A stretch of 64,000 nt of DNA from Streptosporangium carneum (GTDB lineage Bacteria; Actinomycetota; Actinomycetes; Streptosporangiales; Streptosporangiaceae): the NCBI RefSeq assembly GCF_027922005.1, contig NZ_BSEV01000009.1:146860-210859 (forward strand), given 5' to 3'. Positions 12,215-20,902 of this stretch are shown here, in pieces. Every line of letters starts with the position of its first letter. The first letter of the stretch is position 1. The notes below the pieces were generated by a model, which made no database searches, was not told where the DNA came from, and worked only from the letters and a program-made list of their open reading frames with translations. The position numbers and the translations under genes are program-made.

Positions 12215-12370
12215 GTGAGCGACAACTGGACGGCCGTCGCGATGGCCTTCATCGCCCTGTTCCTGGTCGGCGGGATCGTGTCCTTCTTCAAGCAAGGCCT
12301 CAAGACGGGTGCGGTGGTGCTCGCCGTGCTCGCGGCCATGGCGACTACGGCGGCGGTGCTCTGGTGGTGA
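12215..12370 (+). CDS. 51-aa membrane protein inside the his operon
   Basis: A 51-codon gene with a GTG start behind GGGGAGGAGGAGG, one of the strongest ribosome sites in the operon. The product starts [10 protein letters not shown], has two hydrophobic helices (about 7-23 and 32-50) joined by [10 protein letters not shown], and ends in Leu-Trp-Trp. Its stop overlaps the second GTG of hisH in a GTGA, so it should be coupled to hisH translation. I recall a similar small reading frame between hisB and hisH in other actinomycetes, but no function is known to me. Confidence 0.7.
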   Translation: MSDNWTAVAMAFIALFLVGGIVSFFKQGLKTGAVVLAVLAAMATTAAVLWW

Positions 12371-12996
12371 ACGTAACGGTTCTTGACTACGGATCCGGCA
12401 ACCTCCGTTCCGCGGAGCGGGCGCTGGCCAGGGTCGGCGCCGATGTCACGGTGACCTCCGACTACACGCTGGCGATGGAGGCCGACGGGCTCGTCGTTCC
12501 CGGCGTCGGCGCCTTCGCCGCCTGCATGGCGGGGCTGCGGGCCGTACGCGGTGACCGGATCATCGACCGGCGCCTGTCGGCGGGCAGGCCGGTGCTCGGC
12601 ATCTGCGTCGGCATGCAGATCCTGTTCGAGACGGGTGTGGAGCACGGCGTCACGACAGAGGGCTGCGGCGAGTGGCCGGGCACGGTCGAGCGACTTGAGG
12701 CGCCCGTCCTGCCCCACATGGGATGGAACACCGTCAGGGCGCCCGAGGACACCGTGCTGTTCGCCGGGCTCGATCCCGACACGCGGTTCTACTTCGTCCA
12801 CTCGTACGGCGTGCGCTCCTGGGAGCTCGAAGCGGGCCCGGGCTTCACCGACCCCCTGGTCACCTGGTCGGAGCACGGGGTCCCGTTCGTCGCCGCGGTG
12901 GAGAACGGCCCGCTGACGGCCACCCAGTTCCACCCGGAGAAGTCCGGCGACGCCGGAGCGCAGCTGCTCACCAACTGGCTGGGCACCGTCAAGTGA
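12367..12996 (+). CDS. hisH: imidazole glycerol phosphate synthase, glutamine amidotransferase subunit
   Basis: 209 residues. With HisF it makes imidazole glycerol phosphate and AICAR, supplying ammonia from glutamine. The class I triad is visible: Cys about 80 in LGICVGMQ, His about 188 in QFHPEKSG and the Glu of that motif. Two GTG codons lie side by side (12364 and 12367); the second makes the GTGA overlap with the small upstream gene and is preferred. Confidence 0.95.
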   Translation: MNVTVLDYGSGNLRSAERALARVGADVTVTSDYTLAMEADGLVVPGVGAFAACMAGLRAVRGDRIIDRRLSAGRPVLGICVGMQILFETGVEHGVTTEGCGEWPGTVERLEAPVLPHMGWNTVRAPEDTVLFAGLDPDTRFYFVHSYGVRSWELEAGPGFTDPLVTWSEHGVPFVAAVENGPLTATQFHPEKSGDAGAQLLTNWLGTVK

Positions 12997-13074
12997 ACGA
13001 CCGGATGAGCCGTCGTCCGGCCTGCGGAGCCGCGCGCCGGACGGGCCGTCGCGCGAGTCTCCGGTGAGCCGGCC

Positions 13075-13416
13075 GTGAGCAAGGAGCGGGCCAGACGCAG
13101 GGCGGCACGCGAGGCGGAGCAGGCTCGCCTCGCCGCCCTGCGCGCCGAGCAGGAGGCCAGGCTGGCGCGGCGGCGCGCACGCGTCGGCCGTGTCACCGCG
13201 CTCCTGCCCCGCAGGCCTGTCAGGATCGCCGTCCAGGGCGGCATCATGGCCCGCCGCCGCAGGACGCAGAACGGTCTTGTGGTGGTCCTGTTCTTCGTCG
13301 TCCAGGTCATCGCCTGGCTGCTGTGGTCCTCCTGGGCCGCGCGGTTCGGTGTTTTCGTGCTCTCGGCGCTGTTCGTGCCGCTTTTCCTCACCCTTGTCTT
13401 CGACCGGAGGTCCTGA
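13075..13416 (+). CDS. small membrane protein with charged helical N-terminus
   Basis: 113 residues with a GTG start. Residues 1-45 are almost entirely Arg, Ala, Glu and Gln ([20 protein letters not shown] and on) and likely form one long helix or coiled coil. Two hydrophobic segments follow (about 68-83 and 90-107). It sits between hisH and hisA and ends five bases before hisA, so it is co-transcribed. No family recognised. The Ala/Arg richness alone could suggest a false frame, but the membrane segments and tight spacing to hisA argue for a real gene. Confidence 0.65.
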   Translation: MSKERARRRAAREAEQARLAALRAEQEARLARRRARVGRVTALLPRRPVRIAVQGGIMARRRRTQNGLVVVLFFVVQVIAWLLWSSWAARFGVFVLSALFVPLFLTLVFDRRS

Positions 13417-13420
13417 TCAG

Positions 13421-14143
13421 ATGTCGCTAGAGTTGCTGCCCGCCGTGGACGTCGCCGACGGCCAGGCGGTCCGCCTGGTCCAGGGTGCGGCAGGCACCGA
13501 GACCTCGTACGGCGACCCCCTCTCCGCCGCCCTCGCCTGGCAGGAGGCGGGCGCCGAATGGATTCACCTGGTCGACCTCGACGCCGCCTTCGGCCGGGGT
13601 TCGAACCGCGAGCTGCTCGCCTCGGTGGTGGCCGCGCTCGACGTGAAGGTCGAGATGTCCGGTGGCATCCGCGACGACGCCTCACTCGAGGCGGCCCTTG
13701 CCACCGGCTGCCGCCGGGTCAACATCGGCACCGCGGCGCTGGAGAACCCCGCCTGGTGCTCCAAGATCATCGCTGAGTACGGCGACCGCATCGCGATCGG
13801 CCTGGACGTCCGCGGCACCACCCTCGCCGCGCGGGGCTGGACCGAGGAGGGCGGTGACCTGTGGGAGGTGCTCGAGCGTCTGGAGCGCGACGGCTGCCCC
13901 CGCTACGTCGTCACCGACGTGACCAAGGACGGCACGTTGCGCGGTCCCAACCTCGACCTGCTCCGCGAGGTCTGCGCCCGCACCGACAAGCCGGTGGTGG
14001 CCAGCGGCGGCGTCTCCTCCCTGGACGACCTGCGCGCCCTGGCGTCGCTGGTCCCGATCGGGGTCGAGGGCGCGATCGTGGGCAAGGCCCTCTACGCCCA
14101 GGAGTTCACGCTCGAGGACGCCCTGGCCGCGGTGAGCTCCTAG
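13421..14143 (+). CDS. priA: phosphoribosyl isomerase A, probable dual HisA/TrpF
   Basis: 240 residues, a (beta-alpha)8 barrel. HisA-type marks are [10 protein letters not shown] with catalytic Asp about 10, EMSGGIRDD and GLDVRG with the second catalytic Asp about 129. The loop [18 protein letters not shown], with Trp about 140, resembles the active-site loop of actinobacterial PriA, which isomerises both ProFAR (histidine) and PRA (tryptophan). Dual function is inferred from the family and from the absence of trpF next to trpC-B-A in this window. ATG chosen because it starts the conserved protein; the preceding gene ends four bases upstream. Confidence 0.93.
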   Translation: MSLELLPAVDVADGQAVRLVQGAAGTETSYGDPLSAALAWQEAGAEWIHLVDLDAAFGRGSNRELLASVVAALDVKVEMSGGIRDDASLEAALATGCRRVNIGTAALENPAWCSKIIAEYGDRIAIGLDVRGTTLAARGWTEEGGDLWEVLERLERDGCPRYVVTDVTKDGTLRGPNLDLLREVCARTDKPVVASGGVSSLDDLRALASLVPIGVEGAIVGKALYAQEFTLEDALAAVSS

Positions 14144-14169
14144 ACGCCCGCCGCGGAAAGGAGCGTCAC

Positions 14170-14598
14170 GTGGGTGAGATCGCGGTGAGCCGCCGCTCGG
14201 GTTCCCGGGTGTTCAGCGGCGGCGTCTGGGAGGAGCGTTACGGCTACGCCCGCGCGGTGGTCGCGGGACCGTGGGTGATCGTCTCAGGGTGCACCGCCAC
14301 CGTCGCGGGTGAGGTGGTGCACGTCGGCGACGCCTACCGGCAGTCGCTGACGGCCTTCGGCGTCGCGCTGGACGCCATCGAGAAGGCGGGCCTGTCCCGC
14401 GAGGACGTGGTCCGGGTCCGTTACTTCGTCGTCGACGACGACCACTACGACGAGGTCGGCCGCGCGCACGCGGAGGTGTTCGGCGAGGTCCGTCCCACCT
14501 GCACGGGCGTGCGGGTGGCAGGCCTGATCGACCCGCGCATGCTGGTCGAGGCCGAGATCGAGGCATACCGCGAGTCGGGCCGGGAATGCCCGCAGTGA
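14170..14598 (+). CDS. RidA family protein (enamine/imine deaminase-like)
   Basis: 142 residues, GTG start behind GGAAAGGAG. It matches the YjgF/RidA fold: the [18 protein letters not shown] start, a [13 protein letters not shown] block, and [20 protein letters not shown] at the trimer-interface end. RidA proteins release ammonia from reactive enamines and imines made by PLP enzymes. Its place between hisA and hisF suggests a protective or housekeeping role linked to the pathway, but no specific his substrate is known to me. Distant subfamilies lack the deaminase Arg, so the activity is uncertain. Confidence 0.85.
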   Translation: MGEIAVSRRSGSRVFSGGVWEERYGYARAVVAGPWVIVSGCTATVAGEVVHVGDAYRQSLTAFGVALDAIEKAGLSREDVVRVRYFVVDDDHYDEVGRAHAEVFGEVRPTCTGVRVAGLIDPRMLVEAEIEAYRESGRECPQ

Positions 14599-14608
14599 GG
14601 AGTTTCTG

Positions 14609-15379
14609 ATGAGTGTCGCGGTGCGGGTGATCCCCTGCCTGGACGTTGACGCCGGGCGGGTGGTCAAGGGCGTCAACTTCGAGAACCTCAGGGACGCGGG
14701 AGACCCGGTCGAGCTGGCCCGCCGCTATGACGCGGAAGGGGCCGACGAGCTGACGTTCCTGGACATCACCGCCTCCAGCTCCGACCGGTCCACGATGTAC
14801 GACGTGGTCCGCAGGACGGCCGAGCAGGTCTTCATCCCGCTGACCGTCGGCGGGGGAGTGCGCGCCGTCGAGGACGTGGACAGGCTGCTGCGCGCGGGGG
14901 CCGACAAGGTCGGGCTGAACACGGCGGCGATCGCCAGGCCCGAACTGCTGACCGAGGCGTCGCAGCGGTACGGCGCGCAGTGCATCGTGCTGTCCGTCGA
15001 CGCCCGCCGGGTCGTCGACGGACCGCCCACCCCGTCGGGCTTCGAGGTCACCACCCACGGAGGGCGCCGGGGCACCGGCATCGACGCCGTCGAGTGGGCC
15101 CGGCGCGGTGAGGAGCTCGGGGTGGGGGAGATCCTGCTCAACTCCATGGACGGCGACGGCACCCGCCACGGCTACGACCTGGAGATGATCAGGGCCGTGC
15201 GGGCGGCGGTCTCGGTGCCGGTGATCGCCAGTGGCGGGGCAGGGGCGTTGGAGGACTTCCCGCCGGCGATCGAGGCGGGCGCGGACGCGGTGCTGGCGGC
15301 CTCGGTGTTCCACTTCGGGCAGCTCAAGATCGGTGAAGTGAAGGAGACGCTGCGTCAGGCGGGGCGTCCGGTTCGCTGA
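14609..15379 (+). CDS. hisF: imidazole glycerol phosphate synthase, cyclase subunit
   Basis: 256 residues, partner of HisH. Barrel motifs include [18 protein letters not shown] with the catalytic Asp, [17 protein letters not shown] with the second Asp, and [10 protein letters not shown]. It cyclises PRFAR with channelled ammonia. It is the last gene of the operon and ends just before a strong terminator. hisG, hisE and a hisI in this position are not in the operon; hisI lies near 40 kb. Confidence 0.97.
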   Translation: MSVAVRVIPCLDVDAGRVVKGVNFENLRDAGDPVELARRYDAEGADELTFLDITASSSDRSTMYDVVRRTAEQVFIPLTVGGGVRAVEDVDRLLRAGADKVGLNTAAIARPELLTEASQRYGAQCIVLSVDARRVVDGPPTPSGFEVTTHGGRRGTGIDAVEWARRGEELGVGEILLNSMDGDGTRHGYDLEMIRAVRAAVSVPVIASGGAGALEDFPPAIEAGADAVLAASVFHFGQLKIGEVKETLRQAGRPVR

Positions 15380-15380
15380 G

Positions 15381-15414
15381 GACGGTGACCGGCGCGCCGG
15401 TCACCGTCCTTTTC
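15381..15414 (+). terminator. rho-independent terminator of the his operon
   Basis: A 28-base perfect palindrome (arms GACGGTGACCGG and CCGGTCACCGTC around GCGC, 15381-15408) is followed by CTTTTC. It begins two bases after the hisF stop. Confidence 0.85.
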
Positions 15415-15508
15415 TCCCGCCGCGGGCGCATAGCGCGGGCGGGTCCGCGCGGCCGTCATGCCGTCGAACGCCCGCGGTCGCCTTTCCGTCGGGTGCGGCG
15501 CCGTGCGA

Positions 15509-15539
15509 AGCCCCGCCCGGCGTGGGGCCGGGCGGGGCT
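15509..15539 (-). terminator. hairpin after the lamin-tail gene
   Basis: A 13-bp perfect inverted repeat (AGCCCCGCCCGGC and complement) with a five-base loop starts 18 bases beyond the stop of the minus-strand gene. No T run follows. Confidence 0.5.
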
Positions 15540-15556
15540 GACTGCGCCGGCCGGGG

Positions 15557-16033
15557 CTACGCGCAGTCGACGTATTCGACCTTGGCGGAGTTGTAGGAGC
15601 AGGAGTCGATCAGCGTCCCCGAGGGGTCGCGCAGGTAGGCGGTGTCCTTGCTCTGGTTCCAGATGTAGGCGAGGGTTCCCCCGCTCCTGCCCCAGTAGCG
15701 GGTGGTGGCGCTGTTCCTGCCCTTGCCGGTCCGCAGGGTGACCGTCTTGCCGCCGCTCAGGGTGAAGGCGCCGAAGGTGTAGATGTGATCGTCTCGGCGC
15801 GTCTTGTCGCGGACGGTCCATCCCTTGAGGCTGACCGCTTTGCGGGTCGTGTTCTTGATCTGGACATACTCGCCGTTCAAGCTGCTGTTCGCACCAAAGT
15901 CGGGTGAGCCGGGCGAGTTATACCAGATACGAGTGATCTGGATGGCCGGGGCCGCTGCGGCGTGGACGGGCACAGCGGGGGCGAGCAGGGGGACGGACAA
16001 CGCGGCAGCCAGGGCCAGAGGCAGAAAACGCAC
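15557..16033 (-). CDS. secreted lamin-tail-domain protein
   Basis: 158 residues from the GTG at 16033, which has GGAG about six bases upstream. A signal peptide (VRFLPLALAAALSVPLLAP, with AHA-like cleavage near 30) precedes one lamin-tail-like domain with GEYVQIKNTTRKAVSLKGW, VRDKTRRDDHIYTFG and LSGGKTVTLRTGKG. This Ig-like fold is common in actinobacterial exported proteins and may bind nucleic acid, wall or protein; its role here is unknown. Two Cys at the end (DSCSYN and VDCA) may form a disulphide. A longer frame to 16108 exists but lacks a ribosome site. Confidence 0.8.
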   Translation of the reverse strand: MRFLPLALAAALSVPLLAPAVPVHAAAAPAIQITRIWYNSPGSPDFGANSSLNGEYVQIKNTTRKAVSLKGWTVRDKTRRDDHIYTFGAFTLSGGKTVTLRTGKGRNSATTRYWGRSGGTLAYIWNQSKDTAYLRDPSGTLIDSCSYNSAKVEYVDCA

Positions 16034-16521
16034 CAAATCTCCGAAAGCATGAAGGATGAAACGTTTGAAAGACGGTCCATCATGCTGAGAGGTTGACAAC
16101 CAGGCCAAAGGGAATCCCAGCGATCAGGACGGCGCTTCAGCGTACGGGCCCCCTCCAACCGGCCGAAGGGGGTGCCCGCACCCCCGATCGGGCGGACACC
16201 CCCGGTCCGTAAGGCCGGCTCGTGCGCCAGGGCCGGCGGGCCACGCCGCCCGGCGCAGGCGGACCCCGCCGACGGAGGCTGACGGTGAGGTGAGGCGTCA
16301 GGGGACTTCCCGCCTGATGACTCGGCTGTGACGCCGTCAAGCATGTCGGCGGGAGCATGTCGTGCTCGATCCCGCCTACGGGAATCCGGCGGTAGAGCCA
16401 GCACCACCGCCGCGCCTTCCGGTGGACGCGTTCCGGGAACCGAACCACGGCCGTGCACGACTGCTGTGGTGACGTCTGCGCCGACAGATCCGGAGCGCGG
16501 GTGAGAAAGGCGCGAGAGAAC
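16034..16521. other. divergent intergenic region, no gene seen
   Basis: About 490 bases between two divergent genes. Open frames here are Arg/Pro-rich shadows. The only structure I see is an 18-base perfect palindrome at 16168-16185 (GGGGGTGC and complement around CC). Promoters for both flanking genes should lie here but none stands out. Confidence 0.4.
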
Positions 16522-17034
16522 ATGGGTTTCCGCATGACCGGGCGGTCGTGGCTGACCGCCGGACAGTCGCTCTACGTCGTGGTGGTCGTGGTGGCGATGT
16601 CGTACGCCATCGGGATCGCGGCCGAGGCCGATCGGCTCGTGATGGCGGCGCTGCCGTTCGGGGCGGCGATCGTGCTCGCCCTGTGCTGGCTGCCCGACAG
16701 GGTGGAACTCGCGGCCTGGAGCGCTGTCACCGTATGGATTCTCGCGCCGACATACCTCGCTCATGGCGGGATGGAGTACGCGGCGCTCGCGGTGGTGGTG
16801 ACGCTGGTCCTGCTGGGGATGTTCCGGTCGCCGTGGTTTCTGGTGGCGGCCTGGCTGCTGCATCCGGTGTGGGATGTCGCGGTGCCTCGCCGGCTGGAAC
16901 CGCCGATGACCGATCTTCCGTCGGCCTGCGTGCTGTATGACCTGCTGGTGGCGGGTTATCTGGCGTATCGCGCCTACCGCGGCTGCCTCGTGTCCTTCGG
17001 GCGGGACGCGGATCGCCGGTCAGTGCCGCGGTGA
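16522..17034 (+). CDS. multi-pass membrane protein, DUF6010-like
   Basis: 170 residues from the ATG at 16522, with GAGAGAA just upstream. About five hydrophobic segments cover most of the protein. The stretch WFLVAAWLLHPVWDVAV, with a conserved-looking HPxWD, resembles the DUF6010 family; that assignment is from memory and tentative. No catalytic function is known. It converges on the S26 peptidase gene, with a 22-bp-stem hairpin between them. Confidence 0.65.
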   Translation: MGFRMTGRSWLTAGQSLYVVVVVVAMSYAIGIAAEADRLVMAALPFGAAIVLALCWLPDRVELAAWSAVTVWILAPTYLAHGGMEYAALAVVVTLVLLGMFRSPWFLVAAWLLHPVWDVAVPRRLEPPMTDLPSACVLYDLLVAGYLAYRAYRGCLVSFGRDADRRSVPR

Positions 17035-17047
17035 CCAGCCCGCTGCG

Positions 17048-17111
17048 GGCCGTCGTGATCGGTCAGGGGGCTCGGCGGTGGTCGCCCTGCCCCTGACCGA
17101 TCACGACGGCC
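17048..17111. terminator. 22-bp perfect hairpin, bidirectional terminator
   Basis: GGCCGTCGTGATCGGTCAGG, continuing two more bases, pairs perfectly over 22 bp (17048-17069 with 17090-17111), loop 20 bases. The right arm overlaps the last codons and the stop of the S26 peptidase gene. Confidence 0.7.
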
Positions 17112-17568
17112 GCTTCCCGCCGGCGCTGCGGACGGCCACGCCGAGGATGCGGTCGCCGGGGTACAGGCCGACCTGTCGGGAGTCGTGACTCTCGACGCCG
17201 TCGCCGAACACGATCAGCGAGTTCTCCGGGACGGTCTGCCGGTCGCCTGTCGCGGCGCGCGCCCGTGCGGGGATCGGGTCGCCGGGCAGCGCCGCCACCC
17301 GCTTGACCTTCCAACGTGTACGCGTCAGCGGGGAGGCGGTGACGACGACGCCGTACGGGGTGGCCGGGCGGGGCGGCTCCAGGACCACGATGTCGCCGAC
17401 CTTCAACTCGGTGATGCCGCACCGCCGTACCAGGAGCCGGTCTCCCGGCAGGAGGGTCGGCGTCATGCTGACGCCGACCACGGTCACCGTCGTCCAGCGC
17501 CGCCGCAGGAGGGCGAGCAGGACGGCGGCCATGGCGAGGGCGGAGCCTGCGGCGAGGGCTGCGATCAC
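17101..17568 (-). CDS. S26 family signal-peptidase-like protease of the peptide cassette
   Basis: 155 residues from a GTG that overlaps the ABC gene stop by GTGA. One N-terminal membrane segment (about 2-21) places the catalytic domain outside the cytoplasm. The catalytic Ser is about 34 in VGVSMTPTLLPGD and the general-base Lys about 89 in WKVKRVAALPGD, the Ser-Lys dyad of type I signal peptidases. As the last gene of the cassette, its likely substrate is the AxA junction of the two Cys-rich precursor peptides; this is inference. A housekeeping LepB would be longer and not found in this setting. Related short S26 proteases mature Ni-superoxide dismutase, but no sodN is here. Confidence 0.85.
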   Translation of the reverse strand: MIAALAAGSALAMAAVLLALLRRRWTTVTVVGVSMTPTLLPGDRLLVRRCGITELKVGDIVVLEPPRPATPYGVVVTASPLTRTRWKVKRVAALPGDPIPARARAATGDRQTVPENSLIVFGDGVESHDSRQVGLYPGDRILGVAVRSAGGKRPS

Positions 17569-19439
17569 GAGGAGACCGCCTGCGGCTCCTGCCCGGTGTC
17601 GTATCCCAGCGCCTGCAGGCGGAAGAGCCGGGCGTAGTCCCCGTTCACGGCCATCAACTCCTCGTGTGCGCCCTGCTCGGTGACGCGGCCGCCGGAGAGG
17701 ACGACGATGTGGTCGGCCATCCGGACGGCGTTCAGCCGGTGGGAGATGATCACACTGGTGACCCCGCGCCGGTGCTCGACCAGCCGCCGGTGGATGGTGT
17801 GCTCGGCCTCGGCGTCCAGGCCCGAGCTGGGCTCGTCGAGGACGAGCAGGTCCCGCCGACCCCGCATGAGGCCGCGTGCGAGGGCGATCCGCTGCCACTG
17901 GCCGCCGGACAGCGTCACGCCCGCCGTCCTGCCGTCCGACCGGGAGTTCATGAAGAAGATCCTGCTCAGGAGAGTGTCATATCCGTACGGCAGGCCCGAG
18001 ACGGCCTCATGGGCCTCGGCGGCGGTCGCGGCCACGCGGATCCTGTCGCGGTCCTCCAGCGCGGCCAGGTCGCCGATGCCGATGTTCTCGGCGGCGGTGA
18101 AGTCGTAGTTCATGTGGTCCTGGAAGACCGTGCCGATCCGTTCGCGCAGCTCCGCGACCGGGATGAGGCGGATGTCCACCCCGTCCCAGGTGATCGACCC
18201 GCGCGTGGGCTCGTACAGCCGGCACAGCAGCTTCACCAGGGTGCTCTTGCCCGCGCCGTTCACGCCGACGACGGCGAGCAGAGCGCCGCGCGGGATGCGC
18301 AGATCGACGCCGCGCAGCACCCACGGCTTGTCGGCGTCGTAGCGGAACCAGACGTCCTTCAGTTCGATCGCGCCCTGCAGCGGCCGGGCGGGCAGCGGGG
18401 AGTCCGGCGTCGCCAGGTCGGGCCCGGCGTTCAGGACGGCGAGATAGTGGCCGAACTGCAGGAGCCCCTGGTGTCCGCTCGCCAGCAGCGTGACCAGCCC
18501 GGACAGCCCGGTCTGCGTGCCCGCGACCGCCGCGATGAAGACGACCACGTCGCCCGGGGTCAGCTCGCCCGCCCGGGCCAGCAGGACGGTCCAGACCAGC
18601 CCGCCGCCCGACACCACGGCGGCGAGCGCGGCCAGGCCCGCCTGGGTGCGGAGGATCCGCCGGTCGAGCCCGCGCTCGGCGGCGTTGACCTGCCGCAGCT
18701 CGGACAGCATCCGCGACCGCACGAAGCCGCCCAGACCGAACAGCCGGATCTCCTTGGCCGCCGTTCGGTCAGTCATGAGCTGGGAGTAGAACAGCTGTCG
18801 CCGCACGTTGGGGCTGGTCGTCCAGAGCAGCCGGCCGCGTCTCCTGCTCAGGGCCAGCTCGGCGACCAGGGCGGGCACGGCGGAGACAAGCACGAGCCCC
18901 GCCATCGCGGGGTGCACCGTCAGCAGCGTCACAGCGAACCCGGTCATGGTGACGGTGGCGCGCACGCCTCCCAGCACCGCGTCGAGGACCGTCTGCGGCG
19001 CCATTCCACTCGCCTGCTGTGCCAGGCCGATGCGGTCGTGGAAGGCGGGATCCTCGAACCGGGCCAGCCCGCCGAAGCGGGACAGCGCCTCATACAGCCG
19101 GTCCTGGGCGTGGAGGCGGATGACCCGGCCGAGCTCCGCCTGCACGTACTGGGAAAGGTACGGCAGCGCCGCCATGACCAATCCCAGGCACGCCAGCAGG
19201 ACGGCGTGTGCCACCAGCGAGCCGACGGGCCCCCGGCCCGCCAGCAGCTCGTCCAGCACGTGTCTGGTCAGCCAGGCGACGCCGACCGGCGTGGCGCCCG
19301 TGACGAGCTCGGTGGTCAGATAGGTCAGCAGCAGGGCCGGTCTGGCGGACCACGCGATGCCCAGGGCGGCGACGGCCCTCTCCCGCCACGTCGTCTCGCC
19401 GCCGGCGAGGTCGGCGGCGGGGGCGCGTCCGCCCGTCAC
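17565..19439 (-). CDS. ABC exporter (membrane domain fused to ATPase) of the peptide cassette
   Basis: 624 residues from the GTG at 19439, which overlaps the thioredoxin-like gene stop by GTGA. The N-terminal two thirds hold about six membrane segments; the ATPase has Walker A VGVNGAGKSTLVK (about 390), the signature TLSGGQWQRIALARG (about 511), Walker B LLVLDEPSSGLD and the H-loop ISHRL. GGQWQRIALAR signatures are common in exporters of ribosomal peptides. No C39 peptidase domain precedes the membrane part, which fits a separate S26 protease encoded next. The likely cargo is the two Cys-rich peptides upstream. Confidence 0.88.
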   Translation of the reverse strand: MTGGRAPAADLAGGETTWRERAVAALGIAWSARPALLLTYLTTELVTGATPVGVAWLTRHVLDELLAGRGPVGSLVAHAVLLACLGLVMAALPYLSQYVQAELGRVIRLHAQDRLYEALSRFGGLARFEDPAFHDRIGLAQQASGMAPQTVLDAVLGGVRATVTMTGFAVTLLTVHPAMAGLVLVSAVPALVAELALSRRRGRLLWTTSPNVRRQLFYSQLMTDRTAAKEIRLFGLGGFVRSRMLSELRQVNAAERGLDRRILRTQAGLAALAAVVSGGGLVWTVLLARAGELTPGDVVVFIAAVAGTQTGLSGLVTLLASGHQGLLQFGHYLAVLNAGPDLATPDSPLPARPLQGAIELKDVWFRYDADKPWVLRGVDLRIPRGALLAVVGVNGAGKSTLVKLLCRLYEPTRGSITWDGVDIRLIPVAELRERIGTVFQDHMNYDFTAAENIGIGDLAALEDRDRIRVAATAAEAHEAVSGLPYGYDTLLSRIFFMNSRSDGRTAGVTLSGGQWQRIALARGLMRGRRDLLVLDEPSSGLDAEAEHTIHRRLVEHRRGVTSVIISHRLNAVRMADHIVVLSGGRVTEQGAHEELMAVNGDYARLFRLQALGYDTGQEPQAVSS

Positions 19440-19993
19440 CGTACGGCGACCTGGGATGACGCCAGTCCGCGGATGCTCGGCGCGCTCGTGCGCACGGTGC
19501 CGTCCTGGTCGAGCAGGACGAACGTGGGCGAGCCCTGCACGCCGAACGCGCCGGCCACCGGACCGTCCTGCGGCTCCACGACCACTCGCGCCACCCGGCG
19601 CACGGCGTCGATGATGTCCGCGCCCTGCTCCGCCGTGCCGGAGACCACCGCCAGTTTCCGTTCCGGCCCGCCGGGCATGGCGGCGGCGTACTCGACGAAA
19701 CGGGGAACCTCCTCGCGGCAGGACGGGCAGCCGGTGGAGAAGAAACCCGTGAACAGCGGAGCGTCCGGAGCGCGAAGGGACACCGGGGCGCCGTCGAGCG
19801 CCGTGGCCTCGAAGTCGGCGACGCGGTGTCCGGACTCGGGCGACGACTTGCGCTCCACGATCCGGTCGAGGCCGGCCAGCGCCCATTTCGCCCCGTAATC
19901 CCGCAGCCGGCGCAGGACGGCGAGCAGCAGCAACAAGTTGAGCACGCCCAGAAGGCCAACGACGACCACGGCGGCGCTCAGTACGGCATTCAT
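19436..19993 (-). CDS. membrane-anchored thioredoxin-like protein (TlpA/MauD-like)
   Basis: 185 residues from the ATG at 19993, seven bases after GGGAG. One N-terminal membrane helix (about 4-27), then a linker and a thioredoxin-like domain with active-site CPSC (Cys about 89 and 92) in FFSTGCPSCREEVPRF, and the cis-Pro segment GSPTFVLLDQDG. The domain should face outside. With a MauE-like partner beside it, it resembles the MauD/MauE pair, which supports disulphide formation in the Cys-rich methylamine dehydrogenase light chain. Here it probably oxidises or shuffles disulphides in the two Cys-rich peptides. Confidence 0.87.
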   Translation of the reverse strand: MNAVLSAAVVVVGLLGVLNLLLLLAVLRRLRDYGAKWALAGLDRIVERKSSPESGHRVADFEATALDGAPVSLRAPDAPLFTGFFSTGCPSCREEVPRFVEYAAAMPGGPERKLAVVSGTAEQGADIIDAVRRVARVVVEPQDGPVAGAFGVQGSPTFVLLDQDGTVRTSAPSIRGLASSQVAVR

Positions 19994-20029
19994 CGACACA
20001 CTCCCAGACTGAGAGGACTTCCGAAGGGG

Positions 20030-20563
20030 TCAGCGGACGAGGACCAGCGCCACGAGATCGTCGTAGGCGATGACCAGCGTGGCCAGGACGACGGCCACGA
20101 AACCGGAGAGGATCAGGGCGGTCACGTCGAGTCCGCCGGCTCCGCCGGGGGCCAGCAGGGTTCCCGTCACGCCCGCCGCCGTGATCAACAGCAGGATCGC
20201 GTTGCGCGCCACGTGCCGCATGCCCATGGGCTGGTCGGACGCGCCGAAGCATCGGCAGCTCGTCGTCGCGCCCCGCCGCACGGCTGAGCCGATCGCTCCC
20301 GTGAAGGCCGCCAGCAGCACCGCGGCAAGCCCCAGGCCCGCGAGGGCGGCGGCGTCGAACAGCATCAGCGACGCGGCGACCAGCTCGCCCGCGATCACGG
20401 CCCCGGCGGCGGCGGAGCTCCATCGCGGGCCGACGCCGAATTCGCGAACGGTGGCGCGGAACTGCGCGAGATCGCTTCGCCCGCGCAATTTCGTCGCGGC
20501 CGCGGAGAAGAACACCAGGGTGAGTAAAAAGCGGCAGGTAATGCTCATGCAGGCCATTGTCAT
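20030..20563 (-). CDS. MauE/DoxX-like membrane redox protein
   Basis: 177 residues from an ATG with AGAGGG eight bases upstream. Four or five hydrophobic segments; a loop after the third carries TTSCRCFGAS (Cys about 103 and 105), the CxC-F-G pattern of MauE-type proteins, and KLRGRSDLAQFRATVREFG is the usual cytoplasmic stretch after helix one. MauE proteins are thought to re-oxidise or reduce the partner thioredoxin-like protein from the quinone pool. It lies between the peptide genes and the CPSC protein. Confidence 0.85.
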   Translation of the reverse strand: MTMACMSITCRFLLTLVFFSAAATKLRGRSDLAQFRATVREFGVGPRWSSAAAGAVIAGELVAASLMLFDAAALAGLGLAAVLLAAFTGAIGSAVRRGATTSCRCFGASDQPMGMRHVARNAILLLITAAGVTGTLLAPGGAGGLDVTALILSGFVAVVLATLVIAYDDLVALVLVR

Positions 20564-20646
20564 TTCGATTCCCTCTGCCGAATCGGTGCGGTGGCGCGAA
20601 CGGGCGGGCCCGCCGGGGAAACCCGCCCGTTCGCTGATGCCGCCGT

Positions 20647-20856
20647 TCAGCAACCCCACGTGTGGGACGTGTCGCACTGGACGTAGCAATTTCCGATGGT
20701 CTGCCACGCGGTGCAGCCGCCGGGGCCGCAGGTGCGCTGCTGGAGGAAGCAGCGGAAGCAGCGGCACTCCGTGTACGTCGGGTCGGCGGTCGCCTCGGCT
20801 CGGGGGGCGACCAGGGCGAGGAGTGTGTCTCCCACCCTGTTCAGCAGTCGGGTCAC
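20647..20856 (-). CDS. Cys-rich precursor peptide A
   Basis: 69 residues. The N-terminal 24 residues (MTRLLNRVGDTLLALVAPRA, then EATA) form a leader without a long hydrophobic core; AxA at 22-24 is followed by DPTY. The 45-residue core has eight Cys (31, 33, 36, 43, 48, 57, 61, 69) and the block CGPGGCTAWQTIGNC. It is a paralogue of the next gene upstream: both share VGD at 8-10, ADPTY at 24-28, ECxC at 30-33, QR followed by one residue and CGPGGCTAW, and IGxC. Likely an exported, disulphide-rich peptide. A ribosome site, AAGGAGG, precedes the start. No known family recognised with confidence. Confidence 0.8.
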   Translation of the reverse strand: MTRLLNRVGDTLLALVAPRAEATADPTYTECRCFRCFLQQRTCGPGGCTAWQTIGNCYVQCDTSHTWGC

Positions 20857-20902
20857 GTGAACCTCCTTGGTTTCGGTCCTGGGCGAGGCCGCTTGGTCTC
20901 CC

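Noticed and set aside
17101-17568. Ni-superoxide dismutase maturation protease
   Set aside because: The S26 type would fit, but no sodN gene is adjacent and the context is peptide export.
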